This document shows positions 49,677 to 58,110 of a DNA stretch of 64,000 nucleotides, in pieces; within the stretch, counting starts at the first letter, position 1, and each line of letters opens with the position of its first letter. The notes under the pieces are model-generated. The model did no database searches. It saw nothing but the letters and a program-made list of their open reading frames with translations, and was not told where the DNA came from. The DNA lies in contig NZ_AP018722.1 of NCBI RefSeq assembly GCF_004001325.1, positions 1,798,001 to 1,862,000 of the forward strand, in the 5' to 3' direction. Source of the stretch: Thiomicrorhabdus aquaedulcis. Lineage in GTDB: Bacteria; Pseudomonadota; Gammaproteobacteria; Thiomicrospirales; Thiomicrospiraceae. Made by a program: the position numbers and the translations under genes.

Positions 49677-50618
49677 TTAAACCAAGCCAAAATAGTTTTT
49701 TGCACTTTGCGCATCGTGTTGTATTTGGGCTTTTAAGGCGTCTAAACCAGCAAACTTCATCTCATGGCGAATAAACTGTTGGAGCGTTACCTCAACATGT
49801 TGGCCGTAAACGTCTTTGTGCCAATCAAACAAATGCACTTCAATGGACGGCCTTTGGCCATCGACCGTGGGACGCAAGCCTACGTTGGCCACACCCGGCC
49901 AGGGCTGGGTGCTAATGCCATGCACCAACACCGCATACACGCCTTGCACCGGCATTTGGGCGCGTTTTGGGTTTAAATTTAAGGTTCTAAACCCCAAGGT
50001 TCTGCCCAGTTTTTGACCGTGAATCACCCGACCATTAAAGCTAAACTCTTTGCCTAATAAACGCTTGGCGTAAGGCAAATTGGGCAACGCTAAGGCCTCT
50101 CTTATACGGGTACTGCTGACGCGTTGCTCGTCCACTAAATAGGTGGGCATGTCGGTTACGCTAAAACCGTCTTGTGCGCCACGCTCAAGCAAATAAGCAA
50201 AATCACCTTGGCGTTGTTGTCCAAACCTAAAGTCGTCGCCCACCACCAATTGCTTAACATGCAAACCGTTTATTAACACGTCGCTAACAAACGCGTGCGC
50301 GCTTAATTTGGCAAAGACCGCATTAAAGCGCACACACAATACAAAATCTATGGCGGTATTTTGAAACGCGCACAGCTTTTCTCTAAAGTTCATTAAGCGC
50401 ACCGGCGCGTTGTCTGGGCTAAAAAACTCAATGGGCAGTGGCTCAAACAACATCACCACGCTGGGTAAATTAAGCGCTTTAGCGCGCGCCACCACCGAGT
50501 TTAAAACTTGCTGATGGCCTAAATGCACGCCATCAAAATTGCCAATCGTCAGCACACAGCCGCGCGCCAACGATGCATTAAACTGGGGCAAATTGTTAAG
50601 GCTGCGAATCAACTGCAT
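49677..50618 (-). CDS. ribF: Bifunctional riboflavin kinase/FAD synthetase
   Basis: The 313-residue enzyme has the N-terminal nucleotidyltransferase motif G-N-F-D-G-V-H-L-G-H and the C-terminal flavokinase domain (R-G-I-like G-R-V-I-H-G-Q-K-L-G-R-T-L-G-F). It makes FMN and FAD. In enteric bacteria ribF abuts ileS; here mntA-hepT lie between. Confidence 0.96.
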   Translation of the reverse strand: MQLIRSLNNLPQFNASLARGCVLTIGNFDGVHLGHQQVLNSVVARAKALNLPSVVMLFEPLPIEFFSPDNAPVRLMNFREKLCAFQNTAIDFVLCVRFNAVFAKLSAHAFVSDVLINGLHVKQLVVGDDFRFGQQRQGDFAYLLERGAQDGFSVTDMPTYLVDEQRVSSTRIREALALPNLPYAKRLLGKEFSFNGRVIHGQKLGRTLGFRTLNLNPKRAQMPVQGVYAVLVHGISTQPWPGVANVGLRPTVDGQRPSIEVHLFDWHKDVYGQHVEVTLQQFIRHEMKFAGLDALKAQIQHDAQSAKNYFGLV

Positions 50619-50720
50619 CGGTTAAAGTTCAGTCTGTTAAAAAAGCACAAAGTATAGCGTATTCACGCTAAAACGGCACGCTAATCGATTTTATAAAGAA
50701 TACATTCACAAAACGCATAT

Positions 50721-52250
50721 TTACCGCGCCAACAACCGCTTAGGATTAAGCCCTACGGCCAACAAAGTGCCAAAATACAGTACTAAAGAGCCAAATATTA
50801 ATGTGAGTAACCAACTCACCCGCTCCCAACCGCTAAATGCCAGCCATTGCGGATTACTTGGGCTAATCAGCACAATAAACAGCACCAACACCACGGTGGC
50901 GGTAACGACTTGTGCGATTAATTTGCTCCAACCCGCCAAGGGTGCAAAGGCATTTTGCTTGCGCAAATACCAATACAATAATCCGGCGTTTACAAACGCC
51001 GAAATACTGGTGGCCACAGCCAATCCAACGTGGGCAAAAGGGCCAATCAATAATAAGTTAAGCACCATGTTAGTCACCAGGGCAATAATGGCCACTTTAA
51101 CGGGGGTTTTCATCTCTTTGCGGGCGTAAAACGCGGGCGCTAAAATTTTAACCAAAATAAACCCTAATAAACCAACCGAATACCCCATTAAACTCAAACC
51201 GGCCATGTGCGCGTCGTGCGCGGTAAATGCGCCGTAATAAAACAACGACACCACCAACGGCTCGGCCAGTAACAGCAAGCCCAACATGGAGGGTACGCCA
51301 ATAATTATCACTAACCGTAAGGCCGAATCTAAATCTTTTTGAAAACCTTGCCAATCTTCATTGGCGGCACTTTTAGCCAGGCCTGGTAATACCACAGTGG
51401 CCAACGCCACGCCAAAAACCCCTAACGGAAACTCCATTAAGCGATCCGAATAATACAACCACGACACCGAACCGGTCACTAAAAACGACGCCAAAATAGT
51501 GTCTACTAATAAGTTAATTTGCGCCACCGACACCCCAAACAGGGCAGGAATCATTAGACGCTTAACCTCAGACACACCTGGGTCTGATTTTAGCGTAGGC
51601 TTGGGCAACAAGCCCAAGCGGTATAAAAAAGGCAGATGAAACAGCAACTGCACCACGCCCGCTACCAACACGCCCCACGCCAAAGCCATAATAGGCACGT
51701 CCAACAGCGGCGATACCCAAATGGCAAAAATAATCATCACCAAATTTAAAAATACCGGGGTAAACGCGGGTACGGCAAATTGGTTGTAACTGTTCATAAT
51801 GGCCGATGAAAACGCCACCAATGAGATTAACAATAAATACGGGAACGTGATGGCCAGCATGTCGGCGGCCAAATTAAATTTTTCGGGGTCGTCAATAAAC
51901 CCAGGCGCAAACACCATCATCCACAACGACGACCCAAACACGCCAAACGCAGTGAGCACCAGTAAAATACCGGCCAATCTAAAACTAATCGCGTCAACCA
52001 AATGCTTAACCGCATCAAAACCACGGCGCTCTTTGGCCTCGACCAACACCGGAACAAAGGCTTGCGAAAACGCGCCTTCGGCAAACAAGCGCCTAAAAAA
52101 GTTGGGGATTTTAAAGGCCACAAAAAACGCATCGGCACCGGTGCCGGCACCAAAATAGCGGGCAATAACCATGTCGCGCACAAAGCCTAAAATACGCGAA
52201 ATCATCGTCATGCCACCCACGGTGGCGGTGGCTTTAATTAATCTTCTCAA
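50721..52250 (-). CDS. murJ: Lipid II flippase MurJ
   Basis: The 509-residue membrane protein has some 14 helices and the MurJ-type N terminus with M-T-M-I-S-R-I-L-G-F-V-R-D, R-Y-F-G-A-G and A-D-A-F-F-V-A-F. It flips lipid II for peptidoglycan. A one-mismatch palindrome encodes L-P-G-L-A. It lies beside ribF, its usual neighbour, and faces away from rpsT across a terminator. Confidence 0.96.
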   Translation of the reverse strand: MRRLIKATATVGGMTMISRILGFVRDMVIARYFGAGTGADAFFVAFKIPNFFRRLFAEGAFSQAFVPVLVEAKERRGFDAVKHLVDAISFRLAGILLVLTAFGVFGSSLWMMVFAPGFIDDPEKFNLAADMLAITFPYLLLISLVAFSSAIMNSYNQFAVPAFTPVFLNLVMIIFAIWVSPLLDVPIMALAWGVLVAGVVQLLFHLPFLYRLGLLPKPTLKSDPGVSEVKRLMIPALFGVSVAQINLLVDTILASFLVTGSVSWLYYSDRLMEFPLGVFGVALATVVLPGLAKSAANEDWQGFQKDLDSALRLVIIIGVPSMLGLLLLAEPLVVSLFYYGAFTAHDAHMAGLSLMGYSVGLLGFILVKILAPAFYARKEMKTPVKVAIIALVTNMVLNLLLIGPFAHVGLAVATSISAFVNAGLLYWYLRKQNAFAPLAGWSKLIAQVVTATVVLVLFIVLISPSNPQWLAFSGWERVSWLLTLIFGSLVLYFGTLLAVGLNPKRLLAR

Positions 52251-52280
52251 GGGCGACTCTTATTGATTAAATTGAGATAT

Positions 52281-52308
52281 AAAAAAACCGGGCAAGCCCG
52301 GTTTTTTA
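52281..52308 (-). terminator. Rho-independent terminator after rpsT
   Basis: A CCGGG/CCCGG stem with a four-base loop is flanked by A and T runs, and lies 24 bases past the rpsT stop and before murJ. Confidence 0.92.
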
Positions 52309-52331
52309 AATTTTACGTATTAACCGTAAAA

Positions 52332-52595
52332 TTACGCCATCGCTTTAATGCGCGCGTTAATACGGCTCTTAGTACGTGCCGCTTTGTTCTTAGCAATAAT
52401 GCCTTTGCGAGCCATGCCGTCTAATTTAGACTGTGCAACACGAAATAATTCGTTTGACTTAGCTTGATCACCCGCTGCGATAGACGCCAATACTTTTTTA
52501 AGTGCCGTACGCATGTCTGAACGCATTGCTACGTTGTGTTGACGACTTTGTTCCGCTTGACGTGCGCGTTTTGCTGCTTGTACTGTATTTGCCAC
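52332..52595 (-). CDS. rpsT: 30S ribosomal protein S20
   Basis: The protein starts at a GTG (52595), giving M-A-N-T-V-Q-A-A-K-R-A as in other S20 proteins; GGAG lies nine bases before it. The 87-residue product is basic and helical and binds 16S rRNA. rpsT commonly starts with a rare codon linked to autoregulation; the GTG here may serve the same purpose, which is inference. It lies opposite in order to murJ as in many gammaproteobacteria. Confidence 0.95.
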   Translation of the reverse strand: MANTVQAAKRARQAEQSRQHNVAMRSDMRTALKKVLASIAAGDQAKSNELFRVAQSKLDGMARKGIIAKNKAARTKSRINARIKAMA

Positions 52596-52749
52596 TTTGT
52601 AAATCTCCAAAAGTTAGGTTTTACGCATCAACGATCCATAGACCGAAATAACGCAACTTCAGATAGCACACCGCGCGCTAAAGAAGAAAAAAAGAATTAT
52701 CCACATTTAGCCCATAACCGTCAATCCCGAACAGACAAAATTGAATAAT

Positions 52750-53661
52750 TTAAAACACTTCTGGAAACTTAGGCCAAGGATAAGCCGCGTCACCGACCGC
52801 CATAAAAAATGGATTAAGCAACGACTGGGTTTGCACGTATTTAAGCGGATGTCCGGCGGCGTTTAAAACCGAACCACCGGCGGCTTCCAACACCACTTGC
52901 GAGGCGGCGGTATCCCACAACGACGTAGGGCCAAAACGCGGATAGACATCAGCACGGCCTTCGGCCACCAAGCAGGTTTTAAGCGCCGACCCCATTATAA
53001 TGCGCTGCGTGTCACCCAATTGCGCCACAAACTTAGTCGTAGACTGGCCATGTCGACGACTTACCGCCACGTTAATAACAGGATGGGTTTGACACACTAA
53101 CCGACTTGATTCAATAGGTTGCGCTTGCGCCATAACGGTTAACCAGGCCTGGTCGGTTATACCCGCCTCTAAAGCCAATAAACCCGTAAGTTTAAACGCC
53201 CCACCGCCGTGCACCGCACAATATAATTCGCCTTTTTCGGGTGCGTACACCACCCCCAACACCGGCTGTTGCGCGTCAATTAAGGCGATGTTTACACTGT
53301 ACTCACCCGTGCGTTCAATAAATTCTTTGGTGCCATCCAGTGGATCAACCAGCCAATAACATGACCAGGCCTGGCGGGTTGCAAACGGCACGCGCTCAAC
53401 GCTCTCTTCGCTAATAAGTCCAACGTCGGGCAGTAAATCCGTTAACGCGTGGCAAATAAAGTCGTCGGCCTGTTGGTCGGCAATGGTGACGGGTGAGCCG
53501 TCGTGCTTTTTTTCAACCGCCACGGCACCCGCTTGATGATAAATGGCACTAATACGCTGTCCAGCTTCATAGGCAATTTTGCATACCTGTGGCAAAATAG
53601 CTTGCAGTTGCGCTTGGGTAAAAGTGGGTAAGCTTGCTTGGGTTACATTAGGTGTGTTCAA
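52750..53661 (-). CDS. cysQ: 3'(2'),5'-bisphosphate nucleotidase CysQ
   Basis: The 303-residue inositol-phosphatase-family enzyme has D-P-L-D-G-T-K-E-F, K-K-H-D-G-S-P-V-T and A-D-Q-Q-A-D, the metal-binding motifs. It hydrolyses PAP from sulfate assimilation. Two palindrome copies, one perfect and one with a mismatch, encode D-Q-A-W and R-Q-A-W. It overlaps nudE by four bases. Confidence 0.93.
   Translation of the reverse strand: MNTPNVTQASLPTFTQAQLQAILPQVCKIAYEAGQRISAIYHQAGAVAVEKKHDGSPVTIADQQADDFICHALTDLLPDVGLISEESVERVPFATRQAWSCYWLVDPLDGTKEFIERTGEYSVNIALIDAQQPVLGVVYAPEKGELYCAVHGGGAFKLTGLLALEAGITDQAWLTVMAQAQPIESSRLVCQTHPVINVAVSRRHGQSTTKFVAQLGDTQRIIMGSALKTCLVAEGRADVYPRFGPTSLWDTAASQVVLEAAGGSVLNAAGHPLKYVQTQSLLNPFFMAVGDAAYPWPKFPEVF
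53142..53153. repeat. ACCAGGCCTGGT palindrome in cysQ (Q-A-W frame)
   Basis: A one-mismatch copy lies 220 bases away in the same gene. Confidence 0.95.
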
Positions 53662-54263
53662 ATTTTTTTCATCTCTTGTAACAACAACATTAAGGCCGCA
53701 TAAGCGCGACCCTCGCTAAAATCGGGTTGTTGCAATAAACGCGTCCAATCGTCTAGTTTCCACGGCACCACTTCTAAGGGCTCGGGTTCATCGCCAAGCG
53801 CAGTTTGCGGGGTTAATTGAGTGGCCAAGACAATGTGGGTGTGATGCGTCATGTATCCCGCCGCCAGACTGACTGAATCCAACAATTTAACGTGCGCGGG
53901 GCAATGCCCCACCTCTTCTTGGCTTTCACGAATGGCCGCCTCTTTCCAGGTTTCACCCGCGTCAATTTTACCCTTAGGAAACCCCAGCTCGTAACGCCCC
54001 ACACCGGCGGCAAACTCTCTAATCAACAACATGGTATTGGCGTCTAACATAGGAATAATCAACACCGCCCCCAACGTACTGCCCAACAACCGCTCGTAAG
54101 TGACCTGCGTGCCATTGGCAAACTGCAACTGCTGAGTTTGCACGGTAAAGTTTTGTGATTGCACCGCAATGTTTTGGGCTAAAATAACCGGCGATTTTTG
54201 CGTGGATGGGTTTATTGATTGGTTTGTTGATTGGTTTAACAAGTTTGACGAAATAACCGACAT
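53658..54263 (-). CDS. nudE: ADP compounds hydrolase NudE
   Basis: The 201-residue Nudix protein has a complete Nudix box (G-K-I-D-A-G-E-T ... R-E-S-Q-E-E-V-G). NudE hydrolyses ADP-ribose, NADH and Ap3A-type compounds. The N-terminal 30 residues are polar and repetitive (N-Q-S-T-N-Q-S). It is paired with cysQ and divergent from yrfG, as in enteric bacteria. Confidence 0.93.
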   Translation of the reverse strand: MSVISSNLLNQSTNQSINPSTQKSPVILAQNIAVQSQNFTVQTQQLQFANGTQVTYERLLGSTLGAVLIIPMLDANTMLLIREFAAGVGRYELGFPKGKIDAGETWKEAAIRESQEEVGHCPAHVKLLDSVSLAAGYMTHHTHIVLATQLTPQTALGDEPEPLEVVPWKLDDWTRLLQQPDFSEGRAYAALMLLLQEMKKI

Positions 54264-54322
54264 GTTTTAACGCCTTATAAACTAATTTTGATAGAACCTC
54301 ATAATACGCTAAGGAGCGCCCA

Positions 54323-55000
54323 TTGCCAATAATTCAGCCGCACAAGCCACTCATTGACTGGTCTAACATTGACACGGTTTTATTAGACATGGACGGTACT
54401 TTACTGGATTTGCATTTTGATTGGCATTTTTGGATGCATGTCATTCCGCACGCCTACGCCGAGCAAAACCAATTGGCGTTAAGCGATGCTAAAGCGTTAA
54501 TTCACCAAAAAATTCACTCACAAACTGGCACGTTAAATTGGTACTGTCTAGACTATTGGAGCGCCACCCTTAACCTGCCTATTGCCCAACTTAAACGTGA
54601 GCTAAAACACCAAATTAAAGTTCACCCGCAGGTGCTGGATTTTTTGGCGCGTTTAAAGCAGTTAAACAAACACGTGGTGATGGTCACCAACGCCCACCGC
54701 GACAGCTTGGCACTCAAATTAGAGATGACCGAAATTGGCGCTTATTTTGACGTATTGGTTTCGGCACACGACTTTGGCACCCCCAAAGAAGACATCGCTT
54801 TATGGTCGCACCTGCACAATGCCACGCCCTTTAATCCGCAACGCACCTTATTAATTGACGACAACTTGCACGCCCTGCAATCGGCCAAGGACTATGGCAT
54901 TGCCTATTTATTGTGCGCCACCCACGTCAGTCCAGAGCTTGAAAAAATTGACCCAAAAGACTTTGCAGGGTTTGAACGCTACGAGCAAATTATGCCGTAA
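54323..55000 (+). CDS. yrfG: HAD-family GMP/IMP nucleotidase YrfG
   Basis: Start is a TTG at 54323 preceded by a strong AAGGAG site six bases away. The 225-residue HAD enzyme has the nucleophile motif L-L-D-M-D-G-T, V-T-N-A-H and the late I-D-D-N acid pair. YrfG dephosphorylates GMP and IMP. Divergent nudE supports the call. Confidence 0.9.
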   Translation: MPIIQPHKPLIDWSNIDTVLLDMDGTLLDLHFDWHFWMHVIPHAYAEQNQLALSDAKALIHQKIHSQTGTLNWYCLDYWSATLNLPIAQLKRELKHQIKVHPQVLDFLARLKQLNKHVVMVTNAHRDSLALKLEMTEIGAYFDVLVSAHDFGTPKEDIALWSHLHNATPFNPQRTLLIDDNLHALQSAKDYGIAYLLCATHVSPELEKIDPKDFAGFERYEQIMP

Positions 55001-55044
55001 GCGGCTATAAAGCCAGCATCCCGTCTTACAAATTTAACAGCGCG

Positions 55045-55671
55045 TTAAGATTGCATTAAAAACACCAGCTCGGTGACCGCCACGCCTCGGCGTGTGCTGG
55101 TCGATTGAGCGACCTTCTCAATGTGCATAAACCCAGCAAATAATTCCATCACCTCGTCTTGCGTCACCGAAAACGGCGGGCCAGACAATTGCGTTTCGTT
55201 GTACTCCATGGTCACCATTAACAGTTGCGTGCCTTTTGGCAAAATGACTTTAAGATGCTGCGCGTAAGCCGCACGCATGGCTTTAGGCAGCGCCACAATC
55301 GCAGCGCGATCGTACACCGCACACACATGGCGGCACTCTTGCGCGGTTAAATGAAAAAAATCCCCGCATAATAAACGCATCCCGGGTAACTCGTAACCGC
55401 AATAACGGTCGTGCGTAATGGGTTGCGCAACGATATTATTTTCGTGTAAAAATTCGTCCAGCGCCTGGGCGCTTAGCTCAACCCCCAAAACCTCGTGGCC
55501 GGCCTCTTTTAACCACAGCATGTCCAGCGATTTACCGCACAATGGCACCAATACCGCGCCACCGTTTAACATTAAGCGCGGCCAAAACTGGCGCAAAAAC
55601 GCGTTAATATCCGCCTGATGAAACCCCACCACACCGCTTTGCCACATTTTATGCCAAAAATCTGCGTCCAT
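55045..55671 (-). CDS. tpm: Thiopurine S-methyltransferase family protein
   Basis: The 208-residue methyltransferase has the TPMT start (W-H-K-M-W-Q-S-G-V-V-G-F-H-Q), the P-L-C-G-K-S-L-D-M SAM loop and V-Y-D-R-A-A-I-V-A-L. Bacterial TPMTs methylate thiols and, in some, selenium or tellurium compounds. It is convergent with yrfG. Confidence 0.93.
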   Translation of the reverse strand: MDADFWHKMWQSGVVGFHQADINAFLRQFWPRLMLNGGAVLVPLCGKSLDMLWLKEAGHEVLGVELSAQALDEFLHENNIVAQPITHDRYCGYELPGMRLLCGDFFHLTAQECRHVCAVYDRAAIVALPKAMRAAYAQHLKVILPKGTQLLMVTMEYNETQLSGPPFSVTQDEVMELFAGFMHIEKVAQSTSTRRGVAVTELVFLMQS

Positions 55672-55746
55672 TTTGTTCTCAAACTTAGTTAATTTAAACG
55701 TTATGCGCCCTATAATAGCGATTCATTAAACGCAAAGAGCATCGGC

Positions 55747-56361
55747 ATGTCAAACTCAACACCCCCAATCACACCCAATACACCCAATACACCCAATACA
55801 CCCAATACACCCAACGAAACCAGGCCTGGTCAACCCATTGTGCCAACCTTAAAACGGGTATGGCAAAACAATTGGGTTAAAAACAGCGTGACTGTTTTGG
55901 CGTTTTTGGCGCTGTTCTTAATCTTACGACCCTTTATGCAAGGCGATGTATTGCGCGGTCAAGCGCCCATTTTGCAGGTGCAAAGCCTCACCGGACAAAC
56001 GTTAGATTTGCAAGCCCTAAACCAACAAGGCAAACCGGTGCTGATTCACATTTGGGCCACCTGGTGTCCCATTTGCAGTGTCAGCCGTGATGGCATCGAG
56101 TCCATTGCGAAAGACTACGCGGTCATCAACATCGCCTCGCAATCGGGCACCAACGCCGAGCTGTTAGCCTACGCCCAACTTAACAATATGAACCCGGCGT
56201 TTATCGTCAACGACGAAAGCGGCCAGTGGCTCAGTCAATTTGGTGCCAAAGCCGTGCCGGCCGACTTTATAGTTGGCTCCGATGGCCAAGTTGAGTTTGT
56301 CGAAGTAGGCTTTACCACCGCCTGGGGTTTGCGTTTACGCTTGTGGTGGCTGGGATTATAA
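55747..56361 (+). CDS. ScsD/TlpA-like membrane-anchored thiol-disulfide oxidoreductase
   Basis: The 204-residue protein has a cytoplasmic tail of N-T-P repeats, one membrane helix at about 49-63, and a periplasmic thioredoxin domain with W-A-T-W-C-P-I-C-S (active-site C-x-x-C) and the cis-Pro V-P-A-D. It is nearest to the ScsD type of protein disulfide oxidoreductase. The N-terminal repeat comes from 9-bp tandem units (55766-55813), after which a palindrome copy encodes T-R-P-G. Confidence 0.82.
   Translation: MSNSTPPITPNTPNTPNTPNTPNETRPGQPIVPTLKRVWQNNWVKNSVTVLAFLALFLILRPFMQGDVLRGQAPILQVQSLTGQTLDLQALNQQGKPVLIHIWATWCPICSVSRDGIESIAKDYAVINIASQSGTNAELLAYAQLNNMNPAFIVNDESGQWLSQFGAKAVPADFIVGSDGQVEFVEVGFTTAWGLRLRLWWLGL
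55766..55813. repeat. 9-bp tandem repeat in the ScsD-like gene
   Basis: About five units of AATACACCC or close variants encode N-T-P steps. Because each unit is three codons, slippage would change tail length but not the frame. Confidence 0.85.
55819..55830. repeat. ACCAGGCCTGGT palindrome in the ScsD-like gene (T-R-P-G frame)
   Basis: Directly after the 9-bp tandem repeats; the only copy seen in this frame. Confidence 0.95.
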
Positions 56362-56372
56362 AAACCGCTTTA

Positions 56373-56384
56373 ACCAGGCCTGGT
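56373..56384. repeat. ACCAGGCCTGGT palindrome after the ScsD-like gene
   Basis: Flanked by GCTT and AAGC with A/T runs outside, so possibly a weak terminator. Confidence 0.95.
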
Positions 56385-56493
56385 CAGAAGCATTTTTGAC
56401 GTTTTTGATTGGGTTTGCTTACTTTATCCCTATTTGGATTCAGCCCTTATATGGTATATACTTAATGGTAATACCCACTCATTGGAGAACACC

Positions 56494-56733
56494 ATGTTAC
56501 ACACCGCCAAAGTATTTCAAAATGGTCGTAGCCAAGCGATTCGTCTGCCAAAAGAATTTAGAGTAGAAGGCACAGAGGTGTACATTGAAAAAATTGGCCA
56601 CTCTATTTTAATCAGCGCCAAACAACCCAGCCAGTGGGATTTAATGCGCCGTGCGCTCGACGATTTAGCCGAACTAGACGATTTTGAGCAACAACGTAAT
56701 CAGCCCGCCGCACAAGAGCGAGCGTTATTTTGA
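56494..56733 (+). CDS. vapB: VapB/AbrB-type antitoxin
   Basis: The 79-residue protein starts at ATG 56494, with GGAG nine bases upstream. It has a SpoVT/AbrB-type DNA-binding domain (N-G-R-S-Q-A-I-R-L-P-K-E-F) and an acidic C-terminal toxin-binding tail. It overlaps vapC by four bases. Confidence 0.92.
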   Translation: MLHTAKVFQNGRSQAIRLPKEFRVEGTEVYIEKIGHSILISAKQPSQWDLMRRALDDLAELDDFEQQRNQPAAQERALF

Positions 56734-57130
56734 TTTATCTGCTGGACACCAACATCATCTCTTATTTAATTCGCAGTCGTGATTATGCACTGATAGACCG
56801 CTTTGAAGCCACAGCAAAACAGGCGCGTTTGGGTGTGTCGGCCATTACCGTAGCCGAACTGTTTTACGGCGTGCATAAAAAGCCAGCCCCAAGTTGGCTG
56901 TGGCGGTCAGAGAGTTTTTATACCCGCTCGAAAAGTTTGTTTTTGACGACTCAGCGGGCTTGGCTTATGGCCAATTACGAGCTTATTTAGAAGCCTCTGG
57001 ACAAGTCATTGGCGCACACGACATGCTTATTGCCGCCAACGCAGTGAGTTTAAACGCCACCTTAGTCACCAACAACGTTAAAGAATTTGCGCGAATTCCT
57101 AATTTAACCATTGAAAACTGGTGCGACTAA
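56730..57130 (+). pseudogene. vapC: VapC PIN-domain toxin, frameshifted
   Basis: Two overlapping frames (56730-56990 and 56894-57130) together encode a full VapC: L-D-T-N-I-I-S-Y and V-A-E-L-F-Y-G in the first, G-A-H-D-M-L-I-A-A-N and V-T-N-N-V-K-E-F in the second. One added A in the five-A run at 56877-56881 joins them as H-K-K-A-S-P-K-L-A-V-A-V. VapC is a Mg-dependent RNase that acts on tRNA or rRNA. As read, the toxin would be truncated and inactive. The acidic PIN residues are all present in the joined sequence. This could be sequence error or a toxin lost by mutation. Confidence 0.88.
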
Positions 57131-57134
57131 ACCA

Positions 57135-57905
57135 ATGACCAAACCAGTGACTAATCGCATGACTAAAACAGCGGCCACATCACGTTTGCCCCGCCAAAAA
57201 TACGGTGGCACGGTGTTGCATTGTGAGCGCGACGCTTATGGCTTAATCGAGGTGGTGGACACTCAACACATGCGCGGTTTGTTTTTTGGCCCGGGTGCCG
57301 AGCAAAGCCGGCTGTATTTTAACGCCCCCATGACCTTAGCACTTGAATACCAAGAAGTGATTGAACAGCAGGTGCTTAATTTTTGCGACCAGCACAGCGT
57401 TAAGCGTTTGCTTATGCTGGGACTGGGGGGCGGCACATTGCTCACCCACCTAAACCGCTTACTGCCCAACGTCACCCTGGACGTAGTCGAGCTGCGCCAA
57501 GCGGTGATTGATGTCGCCTACCGTTACTTTTACCTGCCCGACGTGCCTGAAATTACCCCCATTTGTACCGACGCTTATACGTTTATGGCGCAATCGCATG
57601 CTCAGGGTGCGCCTGGTTATGATGTGCTGGTAATTGACCTATTTGACGACCAAGGCATGCCCGATGTGTTTGCGCAATTTGAGTTTCAACAACACTGTTT
57701 GCAACGGGTAAACACACCAGGCCTGGTCATCTTTAATGTGTGGAACAATCCAGAACCGCACATAAAAGCCCAAACCGAACAACTCATTAGCCACTGGCAA
57801 CACCTGCAAACTGAGCATCTAATAACCCATCCGCGCGCAAGCTTCACAGTTGAACGCTATCAAATTCACTCAAGTGAGAATATAATCCTGTGCATTCAGC
57901 GTTAG
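57135..57905 (+). CDS. Spermidine-synthase-like methyltransferase fold protein
   Basis: The 256-residue protein starts at ATG 57135, five bases after vapC, or possibly at a later ATG at 57159. It has a Rossmann core with L-M-L-G-L-G-G-G-T-L-L and V-D-V-V-E-L-R as in the spermine/spermidine synthase family, but the polyamine-binding D-G-type residues are not clear and the protein is short. Function is not assigned. A palindrome copy encodes P-G-L-V. The stop codon TAG is the first three bases of a MITE-like element. Confidence 0.72.
   Translation: MTKPVTNRMTKTAATSRLPRQKYGGTVLHCERDAYGLIEVVDTQHMRGLFFGPGAEQSRLYFNAPMTLALEYQEVIEQQVLNFCDQHSVKRLLMLGLGGGTLLTHLNRLLPNVTLDVVELRQAVIDVAYRYFYLPDVPEITPICTDAYTFMAQSHAQGAPGYDVLVIDLFDDQGMPDVFAQFEFQQHCLQRVNTPGLVIFNVWNNPEPHIKAQTEQLISHWQHLQTEHLITHPRASFTVERYQIHSSENIILCIQR
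57716..57727. repeat. ACCAGGCCTGGT palindrome in the spermidine-synthase-like gene (P-G-L frame)
   Basis: Encodes T-P-G-L-V before a core strand. Confidence 0.95.
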
Positions 57906-58069
57906 CCCGGAAAATTCATAAATTATGCACCCTCTCGCTTGCTCCTTGATTCCACAAGAAATATTTTCTCAGTCGGTCGTAATCGTGGATACGACACTTC
58001 TTCGAAAATTTCCTTGTGAAAACAAGTTTCTGCGCGATCTTGGCACAAATTTATGAAATTTCCGGGCTA
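57903..58069. mobile_element. MITE-like element with 21-bp terminal inverted repeats
   Basis: TAGCCCGGAAAATTC at 57903 onward matches the reverse complement of GAAATTTCCGGGCTA at 58055-58069; the terminal repeats extend to about 21 bases with one mismatch. Inner segments CACAAGAAATATTTTC and GAAAATTTCCTTGTG are also inverted repeats. The 167-bp element has no coding potential. No clear target duplication is visible. Its left end supplies the stop codon of the preceding gene. Confidence 0.82.
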
Positions 58070-58110
58070 GACGCATTCTTTTGTACAATTTTGGAACAAC
58101 ACCACACATT

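Noticed and set aside
56494-57130. vapBC as a sign of a larger defence island
   Set aside because: Neighbours are an ScsD-like protein, a methyltransferase and uup, none of them typical of defence loci.
57903-58069. Attachment site or prophage remnant after the spermidine-synthase-like gene
   Set aside because: No tRNA, integrase or direct repeat is present; terminal inverted repeats fit a MITE better.
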